A stretch of 6,440 bases of DNA from Methanothrix sp. (GTDB taxonomy: Archaea; Halobacteriota; Methanosarcinia; Methanotrichales; Methanotrichaceae): NCBI GenBank assembly GCA_028679775.1, contig JAJRAX010000123.1, positions 1 through 6,440 on the forward strand. The letters are read 5' to 3'. Below are positions 1-4,901 of the stretch, piece after piece. Each line of letters starts with the position of its first letter. The first letter of the stretch is position 1. Both the position numbers and the translations under genes were made by a program. The notes below the pieces were generated by a model that was not told the DNA's origin, made no database searches, and worked only from the letters and a program-made list of their open reading frames with translations.

Positions 1-340
1 GGAGGTTCAATGTGGCTATCTGGACCTCAGGGTGCATGGCCCTGAGCCTTGCAAGCTCCTCCACCTGTCCCTTCAGGGACTCTTCGCATTCAACGCATAA
101 CGGGATCTCGATGTTGGTGATATGAAGGATCAGAGGCGCGCCGGAAAAGTCGGAGAGAGAGAAGTTTTCGCCGTCTGCTCCCATAGCAGTGAACGCAGGA
201 GCGACAACGGCCTCATCGGCCAGAGCATAACCAGAGAGAACGCATAGAAATGCCGCTGCCAAAAGGATTAAAGGCCTAGCATGAGACGATGGCTGCAGCT
301 CTAACTTGCTCGGCCTTCTGCGGGCCAGTATTGCCGCCAC
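1..340 (-). CDS. Exported TlpA/redoxin-like thioredoxin-fold protein, 3' part beyond window
   Basis: This is the N-terminal 113 residues of a gene that runs off the left edge with no stop. A GTG at 340 is the best start I see: it has GGAG six bases upstream and lies 2 nt after the stop of the preceding gene, and no in-frame ATG occurs before the mature domain. Residues 23-41 form a hydrophobic signal segment ending in GYALA, with likely cleavage before DEAVVAPAF. The 22-residue stretch before it, containing RRR, is longer than usual, so the true start is uncertain. The mature part follows the AhpC-TSA/TlpA pattern: a FSLSDFSGAPLILHI stretch (60-74), then CVEC at 82-85 in the redox-active position, a helix, and a VQIATLNL strand (106-113). 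The residue before the first Cys is Leu rather than the usual Trp. The expected role is extracytoplasmic thiol-disulfide exchange; the partner and substrate are unknown. The missing part could include a DsbD/CcdA-like membrane region, which is speculation. Confidence 0.72.
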   Translation of the reverse strand, partial: MAAILARRRPSKLELQPSSHARPLILLAAAFLCVLSGYALADEAVVAPAFTAMGADGENFSLSDFSGAPLILHITNIEIPLCVECEESLKGQVEELARLRAMHPEVQIATLNL

Positions 341-342
341 CC

Positions 343-909
343 TCAGCTCCAGGAGTCTCTATTGGCCTTATAGTAGTATATCGAATCCTCGACATAAGAG
401 TCGATATCATCCTGGCTCATGGCATCAATTTGACTGTTCCAGACCACATCCACATTGCCGTCCGGGCCCTTGGCCAGGGTAATGAAGATGGTTGTGGGAA
501 CATACTGAGTCGCGCCGTCCGGATCATAAACATCCAAAATGCCAAGGGCCTTTTCATAGCCGCTATCTTCTGCCAGAATATCATAATACTTGATATCATC
601 GCCAAATCTGTCTACAGCCGATTGAATTCTTGGCATCTGGGCCAGACACGGCTTGCAGTTGCTGCTATGCACAAAAAGAAGCACCGGCTTGTCTTTGAGA
701 TCGTCTATTACCCAGTCAAGGTGCTCCACGGAAGAGCCGGCGTTTTCATGTTGATCGGGATATGCAGTCCACCATTCGTCGTCCGCGGTTCCGATCGCGT
801 GTGCTGGAGTGTAGCCATCCAAGTCTAGTGAAAGAGCGGTTCCTGCTGCGGCAAAGATGGACAGGGCCATCAATGCCAATCGTGTGATGCTATGGAATCT
901 ACTGAGCAT
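343..909 (-). CDS. Exported thioredoxin-like protein with CKPC motif
   Basis: A 188-residue protein of the thioredoxin fold. I prefer the ATG at 909 to the in-frame GTG at 945 because it places a standard signal peptide at the very N-terminus (MLSRFHSITR followed by a hydrophobic stretch, residues 10-27) and has GGGGG eight bases upstream. The fold shows KPVLLFVHSSNCKPC (74-88) as strand plus active-site CxxC (85-88), a following helix AQMPRIQSAVDRF, a strand IKYYDILAED (106-115), and VPTTIFIT (137-144), whose Pro138 fits the conserved cis-proline. The Trp normally before the first Cys is Asn here. Mature residues 28-70 form a Trp- and Asp-rich leader before the fold. The C-terminus is acidic, then Tyr-rich (IYYYK). 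The likely role is a thiol-disulfide oxidoreductase or thiol chaperone outside the membrane. It is followed after 2 nt by a second exported redoxin-like gene, so the two are probably co-transcribed from the TATA-like element near 1000. The family is clear; the direction of the redox reaction and the substrate are not. Confidence 0.85.
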   Translation of the reverse strand: MLSRFHSITRLALMALSIFAAAGTALSLDLDGYTPAHAIGTADDEWWTAYPDQHENAGSSVEHLDWVIDDLKDKPVLLFVHSSNCKPCLAQMPRIQSAVDRFGDDIKYYDILAEDSGYEKALGILDVYDPDGATQYVPTTIFITLAKGPDGNVDVVWNSQIDAMSQDDIDSYVEDSIYYYKANRDSWS

Positions 910-992
910 GATTTTAACCCCCAAAAATTGCGCCCCGTCAGGCACCGACTATTGCGTCCATTAGAAGCATTAACGAAAACCAGGATGTGGTG

Positions 993-1002
993 CTTTATAT
1001 TT
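993..1002 (-). promoter_or_regulatory. Candidate archaeal TATA box for the thioredoxin unit
   Basis: Read on the minus strand this is AAATATAAAG inside a longer AT-rich run (AATAAATATAAAG), resembling the archaeal TTTAWATA-type box. It would place transcription start near 970, giving a leader of about 60 nt before the ATG at 909. It is the most AT-rich element in the spacer between the two units. The assignment rests on pattern and position only. Confidence 0.5.
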
Positions 1003-1045
1003 ATTAGTTTTGGGCGATGGTATTGGAAATATCGGAAGAAGAGCA

Positions 1046-1060
1046 AGGGCAATCTGCCCT
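1046..1060 (-). terminator. Possible weak hairpin terminator after the tubulin-like gene
   Basis: AGGGCA and TGCCCT form a 6-bp stem around a 3-nt loop, starting about 15 nt past the stop of the tubulin-like gene. On the minus strand it is followed by a pyrimidine-rich TTGCTCTTCTTCC rather than a clean T-run. It could mark the end of the four-gene transcript, but such short hairpins are common by chance. Confidence 0.25.
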
Positions 1061-1075
1061 GCTCGCCTCCTCGCC

Positions 1076-2737
1076 CTAAGGCGTCTTTATCACACCCTGC
1101 TTGATCAGCTCTTGTATCCTGGCATCAACGATCCTGGCAATTTCTTCATCGGTCTTAATCGAGCCGCCTGATCTCTTTGCATCATCGGAGACGACTGCAT
1201 CCTTTTGGAAGATGCGCAATGGATCGATGAAAAAGGGCTTCTTTCCGTCCCGGAGCCTCTTTCTGGCCTCATTCAGCTCATAGACAAAGCCTCTCTTTTC
1301 TCCTGAGCCGTCAGGCCCGAAGAAGTAGGCCTTCAGAGCATGCTTGGAGGCATCGGTGAGCCTCACCTGATCGGACTTGCCATCCTTTCCTTTTTTCATT
1401 TCTTTGCCCTCGTAAAAGAGGTCTTCAGGACTTTGGCGAATGTACTGCAGGGCCAGCGATATCACCCTGCAAAACCTGTTCTCCAGAGTATCATCTCGAA
1501 GATAGGCTTTTATGTCTCCGCCATAGGGATTTCGAAGCAGAATCAAGATCTCGTTATCTCCCTCGCCCATCTTTCTCATAGGCCAGATTTTGTTGATAGG
1601 GATGCTTGTCTCCCTGGATAGTGCCTCTCTAATTTTATCTGAGTCAATGAATCCCCGACAAAAAACCATAGCAAAGTCTGCTTTTTCCGGTGTGCAGGCA
1701 AAGAGCCTTCCCTCTTCGCTCAAGGCGGCTTTAACCAGAGCATCCTCAGGGTCCTTGCCTCTGGGCAGTGATGCATAGAGCGGCACAAATATGGGCGGCC
1801 GGGAGACTCCACCAGAAGAATTATGGGCAATGGCTTGAGTGGGAGGAATCTCGTCTGGGTAATCGCGCGCGGCCACTACAGGCTGCATGATCTTATGGAT
1901 AAAGCGGTTGGCTGAAGCATAGTCATTTCCGAATCTCTTTAACAGGATCTCGTTATCAACGATAATTACCCCGTTAGCACCGTTTCCCTTGGTGAGCAGA
2001 TCGTACAGGGCGCTTATGGCTGCTAGATTCCTCCTGCCCTCCTTGGAGAACTGGGCTTTGTCTGCAAAGTCTCCCAACTCAGTCAATATTCCCAGAGTGA
2101 AAACTGGATAATCCACTTTACCCTCATTCCTGATATGGTTGATGATGGGATTGATAAACCCAGTTCCAGTTCCTCCGCCAAAGGAGACAATGAACAAAAT
2201 TCCGTCACATTCACCTTTGCCAATAGTTGTGAACCCTCTTATAGCGCTCCAGGCGTTGTCGAATATAGGATTTGGTGCCAGGATGTAAGATGAGCCGTTT
2301 GCAGACGGAATTCCTCCTTTTGCTTCCACCATCTCCTTGGTCATGGTTCGGGCTACTGTTTCCTGTATCTGCCAATCGGTATCAAATATCTCAAATATGG
2401 CTTTCAGGTATTGGGCGTCTCTGACAAATCCCTGCTTCTTTACGTCGTAGCCGTATTTCTCCCACACAAGCTTCTGAACCTCGCATCCATCAGGGACTGA
2501 GTCAAATGGAATATAAAAGCATGGATAGCAGCCCTCATTCATATCACCGAAAAAAGACTGAACGTTCCTGGCATCGTTCTTGTCGGCTTCAAGCCATATG
2601 CCCTGCACCATGCCGGGTGAGACGTATTCCGCTCCTGTGATCCTGGATAGAAGAGGAGACTCAAGATCCTCGTTTCCCAAAAATTCCTGGGTGACCTTTC
2701 CCCCAGCTCCGCCAATTCCGACAATGCATAGCTTCAT
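1076..2737 (-). CDS. Tubulin/FtsZ-superfamily GTPase, divergent family
   Basis: A 553-residue cytosolic protein with no signal or membrane segment. The nucleotide-binding half is clear. Strand S1 and the T1 loop are MKLCIVGIGGAGGKV (1-15). GIWLEADKNDARNV (46-59) resembles tubulin's T2 DLEP region. The superfamily signature GGGTGTG (T4 phosphate loop) is at 187-193, preceded by the strand GILFIVSF. GVIIVDNEILLKRF (256-269) matches the FtsZ IPNDRLL region, and Asn277 in YASANRFI fits the guanine-contacting Asn of helix H7. The region where FtsZ has its T7 loop (NxDFAD) reads YPDEIPPTQAIAH (293-305), so the usual catalytic acids are not in place. A C-terminal part of roughly 150 residues (about 405-553), rich in charge and ending in a predicted helix DEEIARIVDARIQELIKQ (530-547), exceeds canonical FtsZ. 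It is the last gene of the unit, overlapping the upstream membrane-protein stop by 4 nt (ATGA). I do not see canonical FtsZ or CetZ. A relation to the FtsZ-like families proposed for prokaryotic membrane remodelling is possible but untested. Confidence 0.9.
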   Translation of the reverse strand: MKLCIVGIGGAGGKVTQEFLGNEDLESPLLSRITGAEYVSPGMVQGIWLEADKNDARNVQSFFGDMNEGCYPCFYIPFDSVPDGCEVQKLVWEKYGYDVKKQGFVRDAQYLKAIFEIFDTDWQIQETVARTMTKEMVEAKGGIPSANGSSYILAPNPIFDNAWSAIRGFTTIGKGECDGILFIVSFGGGTGTGFINPIINHIRNEGKVDYPVFTLGILTELGDFADKAQFSKEGRRNLAAISALYDLLTKGNGANGVIIVDNEILLKRFGNDYASANRFIHKIMQPVVAARDYPDEIPPTQAIAHNSSGGVSRPPIFVPLYASLPRGKDPEDALVKAALSEEGRLFACTPEKADFAMVFCRGFIDSDKIREALSRETSIPINKIWPMRKMGEGDNEILILLRNPYGGDIKAYLRDDTLENRFCRVISLALQYIRQSPEDLFYEGKEMKKGKDGKSDQVRLTDASKHALKAYFFGPDGSGEKRGFVYELNEARKRLRDGKKPFFIDPLRIFQKDAVVSDDAKRSGGSIKTDEEIARIVDARIQELIKQGVIKTP

Positions 2738-3375
2738 CTTCTCGCCTCCCAGGCTTCTTTATAAATCGGCATTACCAGGATGCCAGCCGACACAATCAAT
2801 AAGGCTAGGCTGAGGAGTTGGGCATCCATAGATCGATCCGGATAAATCGTGCCGACATAAGCCGACAGAACCACCGAGCAGTAAAGAGCAACTAATGTGA
2901 GGCCAATCATCTTCTTTGTGCCCTTGGAGATCGCATAAAAGCTGTAGAGTTCAGTTAACCTGAACACCCTCCGGTCATCAGGAAGCTTGTCCAGGAAGAA
3001 GATAACAACTGCTGCCAACAGACCCACGGTTATGCCGAATATGGCAAACCCAAAAGGATTGGATGCCAGTTCGGATAAGTCCATAAAGCTCACGGAATAG
3101 ACTGTTGGGACCAGAAAGTAGAGAAATGCGATGGCCACGAAGAGCATTATCCACGATGCAAAAGCAAGTGCAGCGAAATTGGAGCCCTGAGAGACTGTCA
3201 TCTCTTTATAAAAATGAGACTTGTCAACAGTCTTGTTCTGCAGGATGCCCATCAATTTATATACATTTTTTATGTTATTGATGTGCAACGCCGCTGCGAT
3301 AATGAGAAGAAGGACCAATGCAATCGTGCCTGCTGCAAACAGGTTATCTATCAGAAATTGCACAATCGTGTCCAT
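2734..3375 (-). CDS. Five-span membrane protein of the tubulin-like unit
   Basis: A 213-residue integral membrane protein whose family I do not recognise. Hydrophobic segments lie at about 13-31, 66-90, 107-128, 154-176 and 186-204. By the positive-inside rule the N-terminus is outside. The loops at 32-65 (many Lys) and 129-153 (DDRR, R, KGTKK) are cytosolic, as is the basic tail YKEAWEARR. The outer loops are short and acidic (for example 91-106 and 177-185). No catalytic motif, transporter signature or cysteine pair stands out; the only Cys is in the fourth segment. The start ATG follows the stop of the upstream gene by 2 nt and has GGAGA inside the end of that gene as its ribosome binding site. 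Its own stop overlaps the GTPase start by 4 nt. Position and topology suggest a membrane anchor or adaptor for the tubulin-like protein, using the two cytosolic loops and tail; this is inference. Confidence 0.85.
   Translation of the reverse strand: MDTIVQFLIDNLFAAGTIALVLLLIIAAALHINNIKNVYKLMGILQNKTVDKSHFYKEMTVSQGSNFAALAFASWIMLFVAIAFLYFLVPTVYSVSFMDLSELASNPFGFAIFGITVGLLAAVVIFFLDKLPDDRRVFRLTELYSFYAISKGTKKMIGLTLVALYCSVVLSAYVGTIYPDRSMDAQLLSLALLIVSAGILVMPIYKEAWEARR
2745..2750 (-). promoter_or_regulatory. Strong Shine-Dalgarno site for the tubulin-like GTPase
   Basis: GGGAGG lies seven bases before the GTPase ATG, within the last codons of the membrane-protein gene. It fixes the start at 2737 and, together with the ATGA overlap, supports coupled but efficient independent initiation. 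Confidence 0.7.
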
Positions 3376-3377
3376 GC

Positions 3378-3512
3378 CTATCTCCGCCTCAGCATCTTGG
3401 CGATAGAATCCACAAAGCTCCTGCCGGTTTTTGCTGGATTTCCCTTCTTAGCAGAGCCTGCTCCACCTGATGAACGCTCGTGAGCCTCAACTCCCTTCTT
3501 GAGAGATCTCTC
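3378..3512 (-). other. Basic cytosolic tail of the anchored surface protein
   Basis: These codons encode residues 464-507, directly after the single C-terminal membrane segment. The tail is flexible (SSGGAGSAKKGNPAKTG) and closes with SFVDSIAKMLRRR, whose hydrophobic residues (F, V, I, M, L) fall on one helical face and whose end is Arg-Arg-Arg. Such a tail could bind a cytosolic partner or lie on the inner membrane face. The topology call is solid; the function is inference. Confidence 0.6.
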
Positions 3513-4901
3513 CATGAAAAATCCGATCATCGTGACAATAAACAACATCGGAAAGAGATTCAAGACCATTACGCCATTGTAGATGCTGTAGGGCACGATC
3601 TTCCTGTTGATCCTCGCTCCTTTCGTCTCCATAGAATCCTTGCCGCTCTGATCGTACTCCGAATATTTGACCCGGTAATAAAAGGTCTTGCCGGCATCGG
3701 TAACCCTGAAAGGCTCAGTCCTATTGAAGCGCACAACCACAGGCTCAGATCCGATCTTTTCAGTCTTGGTCTCCACCGTATTCCATTCACCGTTTTCGGT
3801 CCTGGTGCTGAGGGCAAATGAGACTTCGTATTCCTCCGGGTTCAGGTTCTTTGCTCTTATGGAAAATCCATATTTATCCCACCAGTAATAATTTTCGCTA
3901 CTGCCGGTGAAGTCTAGACGATCCACAGAGAGCTTGGCACCTTTTTTGATATTTGGACCCTTCAAGGGCGCTTCTGGATCTTTGCTGACGTTGCCTATGC
4001 CATCATCATAGCTGTAGTAGTAAGTGAAGTTCTTTCCTGAATCGCTTTCTTTAAAGAACCCATATTCATTGGCCTTGAAGCTCACGGGTCCCGGCTTGGT
4101 GTTCATAGTCTCATTCCTGACCTCATTGCCGTTCTCATCAAGAATATGCAGGGTTACATTTAGCATATCCCCGTCTGCATCCTCAATGATCGACTTGTAC
4201 TCAATGGGATCATTATATCTGACAAGACCTGATGGGGTCACATCGAAGGCGCTCATGTTAGGCAAGCTATTGGTCACATTGAAGATCAGCTCGCTGTAGA
4301 ATGGTGGATTGACCCTGGAATAGCTGGCTGTGCTCCATTTATTGACGCCGTCGCTCACATTGACCCTCAGCCTCACCTCTCCGACCTTCTTGAGGTAAAG
4401 AAAAGATGGAAGCATTGTCCAGATCCTCTGAGTGGTATTGCGTTTTTCGCTATACTCATTTGTCTGAATCTTCTCAGGCCATGAGTTGACACGCCGATAC
4501 CCGCTTTCCCCAGGGTCCTTTACCTCAAGATAGAGATCAAGCATCCGCCGCATCTCTAGAGGATTGTTGTTTGTGACAACTGTGATGATTTCTACCGGCT
4601 CAGTCCGGCTGACTGTGGTGTTATTTCCTCTGTAGTACATCAGCACAGTTGGGAGAGTGTAATTCTCAGTTGTAATCGGGTCCTTCCAGAGGATGGTCTT
4701 CAGCTCTTCAAACTTGGCAGGCTTGTCCTTCTTTCCGTCCTGCACTGCCTTAAGCAATTTCTCGATATCTACCGGCTTGCTGCCCCCACCTCCGCCGCCT
4801 CCGCCGGTCGATCCCGACGATTTTGTGGCCGGGCCTACCACGTTTTGCACTGACAAGAGAATGGCAAATATGACTAGAATGCATATCAATTTCCGACTCA
4901 T
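3378..4901 (-). CDS. Surface protein with Ig-like domains, C-terminal membrane anchor and basic cytosolic tail
   Basis: A 507-residue protein of no family I can name. Residues 1-22 are a signal sequence (SRK plus a hydrophobic core). Next come a Ser/Gly linker with eight consecutive Gly (33-40) and a Lys-rich segment (43-72). Three beta-sandwich (Ig-like) regions follow at about 80-197, 205-305 and 318-418. The last two end in related strands: ESDSGKNFTYYYSYDDG (285-301) and VTDAGKTFYYRVKYSEYDQSG (400-420). About twelve N-x-S/T sequons (for example N80, N155, N181, N208, N248, N291, N393) suggest a glycosylated outer face. A single membrane segment at about 437-462 precedes a 44-residue cytosolic tail that is Gly/Lys-rich and ends in SFVDSIAKMLRRR, a basic amphipathic helix. 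The start has GAGGAG eight bases upstream and overlaps the upstream stop by 4 nt. The architecture suits a type I surface protein whose tail could reach the tubulin-like GTPase or its membrane partner. Apart from one Cys in the signal sequence it has no cysteines. Confidence 0.85.
   Translation of the reverse strand: MSRKLICILVIFAILLSVQNVVGPATKSSGSTGGGGGGGGSKPVDIEKLLKAVQDGKKDKPAKFEELKTILWKDPITTENYTLPTVLMYYRGNNTTVSRTEPVEIITVVTNNNPLEMRRMLDLYLEVKDPGESGYRRVNSWPEKIQTNEYSEKRNTTQRIWTMLPSFLYLKKVGEVRLRVNVSDGVNKWSTASYSRVNPPFYSELIFNVTNSLPNMSAFDVTPSGLVRYNDPIEYKSIIEDADGDMLNVTLHILDENGNEVRNETMNTKPGPVSFKANEYGFFKESDSGKNFTYYYSYDDGIGNVSKDPEAPLKGPNIKKGAKLSVDRLDFTGSSENYYWWDKYGFSIRAKNLNPEEYEVSFALSTRTENGEWNTVETKTEKIGSEPVVVRFNRTEPFRVTDAGKTFYYRVKYSEYDQSGKDSMETKGARINRKIVPYSIYNGVMVLNLFPMLFIVTMIGFFMERSLKKGVEAHERSSGGAGSAKKGNPAKTGRSFVDSIAKMLRRR
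4782..4805 (-). repeat. Eight-codon poly-glycine tract
   Basis: Eight consecutive GGN codons (GGC, GGA, GGC, GGC, GGA, GGT, GGG, GGC) encode a flexible linker just after the signal peptide of the anchored surface protein. The mixed third bases argue against a perfect slippage tract, though unit-length change between strains is possible without a frameshift. Confidence 0.85.

Noticed and set aside
275..325. Twin-arginine (Tat) signal in the partial redoxin-like protein (RRRPSK)
   Set aside because: The Arg run is not followed by the S/T-RR-x-F-L-K pattern and is separated from the hydrophobic segment by a polar stretch.
289..828. 179-codon open frame on the plus strand
   Set aside because: It is antisense to the thioredoxin-like gene, which has a signal peptide, CKPC and cis-Pro. 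The plus-strand product shows no recognisable fold.
910..945. Upstream GTG start at 945 for the thioredoxin-like gene
   Set aside because: It would add 12 residues ahead of a standard signal peptide; the ATG at 909 has a better-placed G-rich site and gives normal signal-peptide spacing.
1076..2737. Calling the GTPase FtsZ or CetZ
   Set aside because: GGGTGTG is shared by the superfamily, but the NxDFAD T7 loop is missing, the C-terminal half does not match and the gene context is membrane and surface proteins rather than division genes.
4782..4805. Phase-variable slippage tract
   Set aside because: The glycine codons have mixed third bases and any unit change would be in whole codons, so on/off frameshifting is not expected.
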